Shown here: positions 43,945 through 54,500 of the stretch, one piece after another | Position numbering within the stretch: the stretch's first letter is position 1 | How the letters are laid out: every line of letters starts with the position of its first letter | From: Agrypnia vestita | Lineage: Eukaryota > Arthropoda > Insecta > Trichoptera > Phryganeidae | Direction of reading: 5' to 3' | Length of the DNA stretch: 64,000 nucleotides | Assembly (NCBI GenBank): GCA_016648135.1 | Contig: JADDOH010004005.1 | Span: 124,001 to 188,000, forward strand | Notes under the pieces: generated by a model | What the model saw: only the letters and a program-made list of their open reading frames with translations | Database searches by the model: none | What the model was told of the DNA's origin: nothing | Position numbers and translations under genes: made by a program

Positions 43945-44545
43945 TTTTCTATGTATATGTGTACCCCTTTTTACCGATCAAATTTAGCAAACTTATTCTT
44001 TGGGACTCGGTGGGTAACATAGATGACATTTTCCCCCTCCCCCACCCCAGATAAATTTTATACACAAATCTACACCTTTTAACCGATCTGACATAAATTT
44101 TGCATACATATTCTTTGGAACCCGGTGGAAGACTGATTGTGATTTTTCCCCCTTCCCCATTTACCCGTCCCCCTCCCCTGATACATTTTACTTGTAAATA
44201 TGTACTGTTCGACTGAACGGATCCAAATTTTGTATACTTATTCTTTAAGACCCGTTGGGTAACATAAGTGACATTTACTCCCTCCCCGTTTACCCTTTCC
44301 CATTATATTTTCAATGCAAATTTGTACTGTTATTCGAATTTTGCATGTAGGTATATTCTTTAGGACCTGGCAGTAAACATAAGCCTTTTCTCCCTCTGGA
44401 CATCCCATTCATCCCAGCCTAGATTAACTTAGAATATTGTTTTTTTAGAGGGTTTGCAAAACAATGGAAACTGTGTTTCCCCTCAAAAACTTATTTTTAA
44501 CTCAATCCTTGACCCGTGCAGCACTGGGTGCGAACAGCTATTAAG
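43945..44545 (+). mobile_element. Helitron-like element with tandem repeats, copy D
   Basis: Units with CCGATCTGACATAAATTTTG, TTCTTTGGGACTCGG and CCCCCTCCCCC. The tail is GCAAAACAATGGAAAC, then CTCAATCCTTGACCCGTGC, GCACTGGGTGCGAACAG and CTAT. The terminal CTAG is mutated to CTAT. It abuts the following LINE. Confidence 0.6.
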
Positions 44546-44599
44546 TAATAAAATGTCAAAATAAATTTTAATGTGCAAAGTGTAGGTAATCCAGTCCAG

Positions 44600-45208
44600 T
44601 GTCGCTGGTATTAGGTCTGACCTAAATAAACTTAACGACAGCACTAAAACAGCTGCCAAGCAATGCACGCAACTGAGCAAAAGAATCAGTGCGGTAGAAG
44701 ATAAAGTTAACGCAGGTGGTGACCAGTCACACCTGACGGTATTATCTCTGAAATCTACGAGAGGCAGAAGTGTGAAACTAAGGTTATTGCTTTAAACGTC
44801 ACGGAATCAGAAAAGCTTGCCGGCGCTGACCGGCTCCAAGACGACCGTGACAGGCTTTCTACGATAATTCCTCAGGAGGTATCTGACTCTGTACCTAACA
44901 TGAAACTACGTCGACTTGGCAAGGCAGCAGAGGGGAAGACCCGACCCCTACTACTTGAAACTCCATCTGCTAATGAAGCGAGGACTTTATTGAAAACAAA
45001 ACCGTCGGAAGGATCTAGAGTGATCTTCAAACAATACCTTACACCAGCACAACAGAAGCACCTTCAGGAGCTGAGATCTGAATTAAACGCTCTGGTGGAC
45101 AATGGAGACATAAACAAGACCATTAAATACGTCAATGGAATTCCAAAAATAGTTGACAAACATACATTTCGCCCACCAAAATCAAAAACGATGCACAAAG
45201 AAAAATAA
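44600..45208 (+). CDS. LINE ORF1 (truncated, broken)
   Basis: The intact open part is 44900-45208 and ends with SRVIFKQYLTPAQQKHLQEL and KTIKYVNGIPKIVDKHTF. Upstream, with frame breaks, are NDSTKTAAKQCTQLSKRISA (coiled-coil-like) and LAGADRLQDDRDRLSTIIP. ORF1 proteins of this group bind element RNA. The 5' end is missing, and the last ~55 bp overlap the start of ORF2 in another frame. Confidence 0.6.
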
Positions 45209-46094
45209 TTTACAAATTTATTATCAAAACACAAGAGGTCTTAGAACTAAACTAAATAGTTTTTTAACCTCTTCTGCAAGTAACAATAGTGATATAATCT
45301 GTGTTAGTGAGTCTTGGTTAAACTCTTCTATAGCTGATGGTGAAGTAATTAATGACACATTTGCAATATTTAGAAAGGATAGGGATATCAATACAAGTAT
45401 TTACAGCAGAGGAGGTGGAGTATTTATTGCTGTCAAGCGCAGCATATCAGCCGAGCTACTATCGATCAACATTAAAAACATCGAACAAATTTTTGTTAAA
45501 ATAAAATGTACAGACGGCGATGTCATAGTTGGATGTATCTACATACCACCGCACTCAACGACCGACATCTATGCTAAACACACCAACACAATCTCATCTA
45601 TTCAAGCTAAATACCCCAACTCCAAGATGCTCATCGTAGGCGACTACAATATCCCTAGTAGCCTTCCACCAGATGACTGCGAAAATCTCATCTACAACGA
45701 ACTACTCCTCACTGGATGCATGCAAATGAACGAAGTACGGAACTCCTACGATCATCTCCTCGACTTATGCTTCAGTAATTTCTACGTGAAACCAGAGAAA
45801 TCACACCCTATAATTGACGAGGATGAACACCACCCTGCCTTGCACGTTTACGTTAGTAGCAAGGCCAACTTAAAACCACATAGCCCACCAACCTACGCAT
45901 TTGGACGTGCTGACTATGTAGCAATCAACAGATTCTTCCTTAGGACCAACTGGATTGAGTTATACATGATTGACACCGTTGATGATAAAGTTAAGTGGTT
46001 TTATGAGAAAATCAATGAATGCATTGAGTACCATGTTCCAGTCTCTCAAAGAAAACCAGCGACTACCCGTGTTGGTTCTCAAAAGAACTCATAA
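45153..46094 (+). CDS. LINE ORF2, endonuclease part
   Basis: Apurinic/apyrimidinic-like endonuclease: IYYQNTRGLRTKL, then CVSESWLNSS, the GGGVFIAVKR strand, VGCIYIPP, the LIVGDYNIP motif carrying the catalytic Asp and Asn, and a DEDEHHPALHV stretch with the terminal His. It nicks target DNA for target-primed reverse transcription. The frame ends at TAA shortly after the frameshift that separates it from the RT. Confidence 0.85.
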   Translation: MTNIHFAHQNQKRCTKKNNLQIYYQNTRGLRTKLNSFLTSSASNNSDIICVSESWLNSSIADGEVINDTFAIFRKDRDINTSIYSRGGGVFIAVKRSISAELLSINIKNIEQIFVKIKCTDGDVIVGCIYIPPHSTTDIYAKHTNTISSIQAKYPNSKMLIVGDYNIPSSLPPDDCENLIYNELLLTGCMQMNEVRNSYDHLLDLCFSNFYVKPEKSHPIIDEDEHHPALHVYVSSKANLKPHSPPTYAFGRADYVAINRFFLRTNWIELYMIDTVDDKVKWFYEKINECIEYHVPVSQRKPATTRVGSQKNS

Positions 46095-47989
46095 ATAAAG
46101 TTAGGCAAAAAAAAGAGGCACACGCGCACTACAAGAGAACACACACAAAACCAGCATATATCCGATTCAAGAAGCTGAGATTGGAGTGCAAAAAACTCAG
46201 TGCCAGCTGCTACAGGAACTATGTTACCAGGATGGAGTCCCTGATGGAGACCGATGCTAGCCAGTTCTGGAAATTTGTGAAAAACAAGCGTCGTAATAAC
46301 CTTGACATCCCATTTGAAATGTCTTGGAATGAGAAAACAGCTGTTAATGGTGGTGAAATAAGTAACCTCTTTGCATCATACTTCAGGAGTATCTATACTA
46401 TTAACAACGCTGCCCCAGCGGACCATAATACTAGTACTCGAAGCGTCAAAGATGCTAACTTATCGGAATTTAGCGTCACCTTTGATAACGTCTTTAAACA
46501 GCTAACGAGCCTGAAGGTCGGCAAAGGATCTGGGCCCGACGGTATACCGAATCTCTTCCTAAGGAATTGTGCAGCCGGTCTCTGCGAGCCCATAACGCAT
46601 ATATTCAGCAAATCACTACAGCTTGGAGTCTTTCCCTCGGCATGGAAACTCTCGTTCATAAGCCCAATTCACAAATCTGGTACTAGGTCTGAGGTAACTA
46701 ACTACCGCCCGATATGTATACAAGTTGCCATGTCAAAGCTTTTCGAGAAACTAATTCTTCCTCAACTTACATTTGCATTCAAAAATATAATTACTACAAA
46801 GCAGCATGGCTTCTTCGGTGGCAGATCTACAACAACGAATCTGTATCTATACATTAACTACATACTCAATGCTCTGAACCAGGGGGTGGATGTACATGCT
46901 ATCTACACAGATTTCAGTAAGGCTTTCGACATGGTAGACCACGGAATCCTGATTGACAAGCTCGGTCTGTATGGTGTGAGAGGCACAGCATTAGAGTGGT
47001 TCCATTCGTATCTAACTGGCAGATTCCTACAAGTCAGAGTTAATGGATTTATCTCTGAAGAGTATGAAGTATGCTCTGGTGTCCCTCAAGGGTCACATCT
47101 TGGTCCGATTCTCTTTAATATTTTCATCAATGACATCGCAGACAATTTACTATCCGATTACCTACTATATGCAGATGACATGAAAATTTTCAGAAGAATC
47201 ATGAATGACCAAGACTTAGAAATTCTTCAGCACGATCTCAATGAACTCCACAGGTGGTGTACTAAAAACAAACTAATGTTAAATATCGGTAAATGCTCAG
47301 TAATGTCATTCTCTAGATCACGAAATCAATATCAGGCTAATTATCTCATTGATGGACATCATCTCCCGATAGTCACCTCGGCAAAGGACCTTGGCGTTAT
47401 TGTGGACCATAAACTGAATTTCTCAAGCCACGTGGAGAAAGTTGCATCACAAGCTTTCAAGACTCTTGGTTACATCATTAGAGCTGGGAAGGACTTCAGC
47501 AATGTCTACACGCTGGTACGACTATTCGACAGTCTTGTGAGACCGATTTTAGAATACTGTTCTGTCATTTGGTCGCCGTATACCAATAAACTAATCAATC
47601 AGCTCGAAAGAATACAACGCAAACTATGTAAATGCATCGCCTATCGTACACGATCACCAGGAGATATTGAGACCGTATATAACAGATTTAGAATCAGCAA
47701 ACTAATCACTCGAAGACAATTGTCTGATCTGACCTTCTTCTACAAATCTGTCAACGGACAGATAGACTCGCCCGAGATCCTGGAACAATTTGGCATTATC
47801 ACTGCTAGGCCGGATCTAAGAGTGCGTAGATTGTTAGAAACCACTAAATCCACAAAAAGTTACGTGTACAATGGCCCAAGAAATAGGATTGCCAATCTGG
47901 TGAACAGCCACTGTGTTGATATCAACTTCTTCGATGAATCATACGTCTCATTCTCATCAGCGGCAAAAAGATTGTTATCACAGTATTAA
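46064..47989 (+). CDS. LINE ORF2, reverse transcriptase part
   Basis: The frame is open from at least 46064 (YPCWFSKELI) to TAA at 47989, although the first usable start codon in it is later. Motifs in order: GPDGIPNLFLRNC, NYRPICIQVAMSKLFEKL, QHGFFGGRST, YTDFSKAFDMVDH, SGVPQGSHLGP, LLYADDMKIF, KDLGVIVDHKL, then the thumb with RPILEYCSVIWSPY. All catalytic Asp residues (the D of TDFSKA, YADD) are present. The product copies LINE RNA at the target. Confidence 0.9.
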   Translation, partial: YPCWFSKELINKVRQKKEAHAHYKRTHTKPAYIRFKKLRLECKKLSASCYRNYVTRMESLMETDASQFWKFVKNKRRNNLDIPFEMSWNEKTAVNGGEISNLFASYFRSIYTINNAAPADHNTSTRSVKDANLSEFSVTFDNVFKQLTSLKVGKGSGPDGIPNLFLRNCAAGLCEPITHIFSKSLQLGVFPSAWKLSFISPIHKSGTRSEVTNYRPICIQVAMSKLFEKLILPQLTFAFKNIITTKQHGFFGGRSTTTNLYLYINYILNALNQGVDVHAIYTDFSKAFDMVDHGILIDKLGLYGVRGTALEWFHSYLTGRFLQVRVNGFISEEYEVCSGVPQGSHLGPILFNIFINDIADNLLSDYLLYADDMKIFRRIMNDQDLEILQHDLNELHRWCTKNKLMLNIGKCSVMSFSRSRNQYQANYLIDGHHLPIVTSAKDLGVIVDHKLNFSSHVEKVASQAFKTLGYIIRAGKDFSNVYTLVRLFDSLVRPILEYCSVIWSPYTNKLINQLERIQRKLCKCIAYRTRSPGDIETVYNRFRISKLITRRQLSDLTFFYKSVNGQIDSPEILEQFGIITARPDLRVRRLLETTKSTKSYVYNGPRNRIANLVNSHCVDINFFDESYVSFSSAAKRLLSQY

Positions 47990-48170
47990 AATTACCCTCA
48001 ACCCTATATGATCATACCATGTTGTTACTATGCTAGTATTGTTTTTTTATATATGTGCAATTTTTCTAATCCATTCATTTAAGTCTATTATTTTTGTAAA
48101 ATCAATGTATATGTATATAGCCGATTGGCGTATGAATAAATAAATAAATAAATAAATAAATAAATATTTT

Positions 48171-51100
48171 TTTTTTTTGCAAATTCTCTTTAATAATTAT
48201 AGTAAGAATGACAATAGTACTATATACATTTTTTTTTGTGGACTTACCCTGAAACCTTAGTCTAACCATACCAAAACCCTAGGATTCTGTGGAACATCAT
48301 TTGAAAAACGCCGGTCTAGAGTAAACTACAAACAAAAATCAATCATGGACCATTCCTTTCCACTTTCTCAAAAGGGAAAGCAAAAAAATTCCATTTGAAA
48401 GGTGCTTCTAGCAAATTTTTGCCATTCACATTTCTGTTTTCATTTATCATTTTGTCATTATAGTTGAGTGGAGTTCCAGCCGAATCAAAATTCAAATTCC
48501 ATACCAAAATTGTTATTTTATTGAATTTAATCATATTTTGGTTTTATTGCTGTCATAGTATGTGATGTTGATAATTTTAGCTCCTGTCCAGTGTGATACG
48601 GAAATATGTGTGATATGGGCCGTGTTAAGAGAGTGCACTCTGGGTGCAACTGTGGTGGTGCAGCGGCGAGGATGGTGATCTGCAGAACATGCAGCTGTAG
48701 CGGGTGGACAAATAAAAGAGGGCGAAATAAATTCAAACGTTTTATTTCAAGATGAAATACTTACGTTATAAGTTAAATTACATTAAATAAGTATTAATTC
48801 TAATAATATTTAATTATTTTGCTATCTACCCCAAGAAGTTATTTACAATTAGTACAAATCGGTTGGAAAAGTGAAATAATTCCCAGAATGAACGCAGTTG
48901 AGCATTAGAAATTGGTTAAACCTGCTTGAATGCTTCATGGTACTATTTACACTGTATTTATATATTTACGAAAGGCAATGTAGGCTCACTCTTATATGAT
49001 AAATAAGTGTGTAATTGTAATAATAACACTATTTATGTTTCAATAAATGTATCGTGTGAAGTTATTTATATAGGTAGGTAGAGATTTACTATTTTTTTTA
49101 CTTAATGGAAATAAATGCCATGAAACAACATCTTGAAATAAAGCAACTCATCCTCTACTCCACAATTCTCTAGATACATCTGTTGAGATATACCAACTGA
49201 TTTCTGATGACTAAATAAATATTTTTATAATTTAGCAAATTTCTTGAATACAATGCTTTCAATTCTCTTTAGATATAATAACCATTAAACTGCATAATGT
49301 TATATAGCTATTATGGTAAACTATGTACAAATATTCTAAACATTGGCATAAAACTTAGCATTGCCTTTAAACTTTATTATTGTTTTCTTTACAACGAAGG
49401 CTCCAAAAATATGGTGAATATTTAATTTTTAAATAAAGAAGGTAAAAAATCTCATTTTGAATTTACTATTTTCGTAAAATAAAGTCAACTATTCTAATGT
49501 GGGTTAAATAAAATGATGATTGGACTTAGTAAATAGCTAAAAAAAAACATACCAGAAAACACTATCAGTCTTGATAACACTTATCATTAAATTACAGACA
49601 CTGATTCTATAAATAAGAGACATCACAACAAAGGAAAAGACAACACAATATATAATTTAAATAAATAAAGATAGCATTAAAATAATTGAAATCCCACTAT
49701 AAAAACACACAAGGCTACATGGAAAGTTAGTTAACCACAAAGTGTTGTTGTTAAACAAACATAATTGTTGGATACAAATGAAGTGTACAATAAAAAACGC
49801 TTTTAAACTATTCTGAATAATATCTCAATTCACAAACCACGTTACATGTTGTGTCAAGTAATATTGAATATAAATAATTAATCTACTATCTTAAGGTTAC
49901 AATTATTATCACGCTGGTGTAAATATAAATAACCAAAAAGGATAATTTCTATAACACTAATATAGTGTCATGAAAGTGATATTAGATTGAAAGTATACAA
50001 AACATGTTTCATCATTCTTTAGAAAAATCCTCATTCGAGATTCTAACATTTCACTAAATAAAAACATCAATATTTTTCAAAAATAGGAATGGATATTGTT
50101 GATAAAGTTAATACTTTTCTTACACATGGAAAATAAAACAGTAAAAGAATTTCCTAATATTGAAATGAGAAAAGAAAAACAAATATTTCGCCCATAGATA
50201 TTTGAATAGAACATAGATAACTGAAATAACAAAACAAGTGTATATTATATATATTAAACATATGTACCAAACACAATCAATAAACCGTTATTTATTCCAA
50301 GTCTATCACGCAGATTCGTATGTGTTTTTTCGATCACCTTTTCACATCAGTCTCTCTTTGCCAAACAAAGAAGAAATTACGCTAAATTAATAAATAAATA
50401 ATATTCATCTGGCAAGATATTAGGAAAGTGAGAGAGAGACCATGATCAGGTGATCACTAATTTAAAATAACTAGGATAAGATTAATCATTTTACTGTTAC
50501 CTCGAAGCAACCACTTAATGTACTACTAATCTACAATTGGCTGAATTACCTAATTATATAAATAGTAACATAAAACTTGATCAATCATATATTGATAGTA
50601 TTTTTGTTTGGTAGCATTAACACTTCACAGTGAACACATTCTAAATCGTTCCACGTTAATTTCAATCTGACATCGAGAACATGAACATAATTAGCTCGTG
50701 TCCAGGAATCTCTATAAATAAAAGGGAAAATTTGGCGGCTACTTACTTAGTAATTATAAATAATTCAATTATTTATATGTTAGATTTTCTCCTAAAGGCA
50801 GTTCCATCTGCTCTTGGTAAATTTTATTATACCAGTTTATAATTAAACTACTGCATTTATATACGACGCATTCACTATACAATCAAAACATAATGTACAA
50901 ATATGAAGGGGATAACGCCTCTTTGATAATATACAATCTAAGAACAAATCAGATATTCAAGGAACATTTCACAGAGGCAGTTTGTAAACAATTATTAAAA
51001 ATTCTGTATCACAATTAGCAGCAATCGCCTCTACAATACACCGCACAATTCTTTACTTTCAATTATTACACAGCTCCGTATTCCGTATGCTTAGTGCTGA

Positions 51101-51400
51101 TTTTCCCACTCTGTACACCTCTTGCAGGTTCTCTGTGCTGTCGTCGGTGACTTTTTCCTTTTTGACCGTACTTTTCACATTTACATTTTTTAAATGACAA
51201 AATTTCAATTATTTATATACAGGTAACAATCCCCTATCCAGTCCATGAAGCATCAGGACTGTCGGATGAGACACATCAGGTTCCTCACGCAGCGTGCGGC
51301 GGCGTACGGGGTCGGGGGAGATGACTCTCACGCGGGACCCCTTAACCCGTTGTCTGCAGGGCTTGGCCGGCCTCCGGGGGCCTGTCGCGCCCCGCACTCC
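48171..51400 (-). other. Probable long 3' UTR of Pdk1 and flanking AT-rich DNA
   Basis: No coding frame is supported. On the - strand this directly follows the Pdk1 stop; several AATAAA motifs exist (for example the complement of TTTATT near 48740) and I cannot choose the used one. Near 48240-48320, TGTGGAACATCATTTGAAAA and CGCCGGTCTAG resemble an hAT remnant. Confidence 0.4.
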
Positions 51401-51517
51401 CTATGTGGTTTGCGGGTATATGCTGCGAGGATATGTGCTCCGGTAGACGGCCTCTATCGCATCTCGCCACTCCAACGCAAACGATTCGGGGTCTTCTAGG
51501 TAGTATGTTCGGTTGGG
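51401..51517 (-). CDS. Pdk1: Pdk1 coding exon 4 (C-terminus)
   Basis: From ATTTCACAG|CCCAAC to TAG at 51401-51403, 38 codons plus stop. Reads [20 protein letters not shown], the last strand and C-terminal helix of the PH domain, then a short tail. Confidence 0.9.
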   Translation of the reverse strand, partial: PNRTYYLEDPESFALEWRDAIEAVYRSTYPRSIYPQTT

Positions 51518-54500
51518 CTGTGAAATAAAATATTTCAAATTATTAAAATGTTTCATTCAATTCAAAGTTAAACGAAATACAAAGTGAAGAGTAAGCGCAT
51601 TTGACGGTAGGGGAACAGAGATACGAAGCAAATTACCGTGTGAATAAAGAAAATCCTGAAGTTCTTCGGTTCCACCCAAAGGTCTTTAGACCAAGGGATC
51701 TCCCCCTTCACCACCATGTTGGCGGGATCAACATAGAACAGCCTCGGCCCGGTGGTGAGGAGAAGCATTCTCCGTCTCGCGAAGAGTCCCTTTCTCTTGT
51801 CCACCAGTCCTTGCTTGAGAATGAGATTTCCTTCCACAAATCTGTGCCATTTGTTGGTCTCCCGTTGTCGCTCCAGCCTCCGTCTAAACTCGTCCGGTGA
51901 GATGTCGAGGATACCACCGCCTGCGGACAAACAAACGATAAAGTTAGTATTGTTACGCAGCATCATTCCTAAAAAGTAATTGGGAGAAATAAATCTCCGC
52001 GAGATTAACATTATTTTAACGGGCCAATTTTAGAAATAGGTTCCATAATTTGCTGGCTGGGGAGGTGCAATTGTCTACGAAGTAGGCATGGAGCAGCAGT
52101 TGGTATAAAGTAAAGTACGCATTTATGATTATTTGAGAGCAGCTCGACGGTAACGCTCCGGCTGGGTGCAGAGCGTGCAAATCCCCGCGGACCGGTTCAC
52201 CGGAGGAATATTACGAACGTGTTATCGATATCGGCAAAGCTAGCTAGCGCCGTTGGGCATATCCGGGTCTGCCGCGCGGCCCGAGCCGGGGGACGCGATT
52301 GTCGCAACATCGCGGCAGTCTAGAAGGGCGAGGCTCTCGAGCGCCCGTTCTTTAAGGCCCGAGAAAAACGATCAAACTCTCGAATCGAGAAAAGCCGAGA
52401 AAACCAGACAGAAATATTTCGCGTTAAAGAGAGAAACAATAAGAGAACCCGTTGGAGATTTAAGAATTCGACACTAAATACCCGGGAAGATAAATTAAAA
52501 TCGAGGACAGTGCGTGCCCTTCGAAATTCGAGATGTGTTCGTATAATGCGACGCGAGGAGGCCCGGTCGGCCTCCAAAAGTTTGGCGAGCGCGCGCGAGG
52601 GAAGCGTTACACAATCACTCATTCGCGAGCGTCGCAACATCGAGCTCTATTCAAAGTCTAGACAACTTTCATTAAATATAATATTAAAAAATAACCGTGT
52701 TATTAGTCAAAGACGGCGGCTGCTTGTCGAATCGTCGCGCGACGCCGGCGGAAATCAGACGGGCGGGAAGATACAGGCCGTATTCTGAAAATAACAAGAT
52801 TGTTATTTCGGTGAAAGTTACCCCGATATTGACCGGCGCGCGATATCGCGCTACGAATCGGATGGTTATCGGGGAAAATCATATCATACACGATACATGT
52901 AACGAAACAATGGAAATTAGTAAAATTTCTCGTTAAATTTAGACAGCAATTAAGGTTTAACGGTTAACGGTCAATTGACGTGCAAAAAGTGAAAAAAAAT
53001 CAATGTAAGCCAGCCTTATAATAGTTTCGCAAAAGTCCCTGACCTAAATATGGGCGGCACGTTCCGAGAATAATGAAACGAGACATTACAGCCAGACATC
53101 GGCCCTCCGACAACATTATTCTAAATAATTTACTCGTTCGAGTGATTGAGTACGAGATTGGGTCATTCCAATTAGCCTCGGTGGGTGACCCACAGAGAAA
53201 AAAGTAAGCGATGAAAACAGAGAGGTGTGTTTATGTACTTCGCCGCTATAATATTCGGTCGTAGACAAATGTCTCCCTGCATGACATCCGCGAGGAGTTA
53301 GTTCTTTGTGTTGGGCTTTAATCCGAGGATGATCGATCGCCTTCGTCAGAAGCGCTCCCTCCGCGAAGGCCGCTGCCGGCGCTCCCGCAATTCTACTTTA
53401 TTATTTATATTTGTCCATGTTCGGTTGTATTTATTAACATTAACGCTCGATAAGTCGCGAGAAGCAAATTCGATTCGCGGAAACAAAATTACGAACACCG
53501 TTAGAAGCGTTCACAAAAAGATGATCTGTTTTCCGCGAATGTTTTGAAACGACACACGGCGAATTCCGATGGCCGCCGTATCTGGGGCGAGCGTTAAAAA
53601 TGAAAATGCACAGCGCCGCGCTAAGTAGGCCGCAGCCGAATGTCGCGCCGCGCTGGAGGCTGGGCTGGAGGCGCTCATTCATCGGCGGCGGGCGGCGGGC
53701 GGCCTCGCCGGGGGGAAGTCGGTCAGCGAAATGGTTACGTGAGAGAGCCGTAAACAAAACGTAATGCCTCGGGAGCTGTTGCAATACGTCAATGCGTCAT
53801 GCGTCACCGAGTGCGACAAGCGCGCGCCGAGCCGGCCGCCCGAGCTCTCCGATTCGGGTTCTTTCTACAAAATAATGTTGCCGGACGCGGTATGTACCGT
53901 ATGCCAAATTTACGAACCGCCGAGAAATAACATTTGTAGACGATTTCAAATGACATTTGCGCTTGCCAAACATTGGCGGACAGATTAATCGTACCGAGGT
54001 CGAATTAAACGTATACAAAAGCGGCGTCTACTATAAACTAGTAATTTGTACTGCTCCGATAAGAAATGATAAATAATTAAAAAGCCAGGATGAGGACGTA
54101 GGAAGAAAGTAGAATAAAAAGAACATCGAACACGCGGAAGAATTGATAAAAGGAAATATGTACAGACACCGAGCCGGATCTAGTGGCGAGATGACAAAGC
54201 GAAAAATCTCCCTTTCCGACGCTGCGGTGTAGAAAGTCAAGACCGCTTTTGTCGCGAACGGTGACGACAATTGCGCAACGCCAGCTCCTATCTGCGCAAT
54301 AGTCCGCGAGGCTACGATCCGCGGCACGAAGGAGCGCGCTTTTAACGAAGCTGCAGTGTCCGGTGTCCGCGGAAAGCTCGCCTCGGGCCGGCATGCGGCA
54401 GCCAGCACCGCGCTGTCTGCCCCGCGGAACTTTCTTCTCTCGCCGAGGCCGGTTTCGGCGCTCGTCAGTCTCGGTCGCGGGAAGCCGGGCCAGAGCGCAC

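Larger units (their letters stand above)
44590..48170 (+). mobile_element. Well-preserved CR1/Jockey-type LINE
   Basis: 5'-truncated in ORF1, followed by an ORF2 carrying an apurinic-type endonuclease and a reverse transcriptase, then a ~130-bp 3' UTR and an (AAAT)n tail at about 48135-48165. One frameshift near 46055-46064 separates endonuclease from RT. The RT catalytic motif YADD is intact, so this copy is young compared with the other LINE pieces in the window. Confidence 0.9.
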
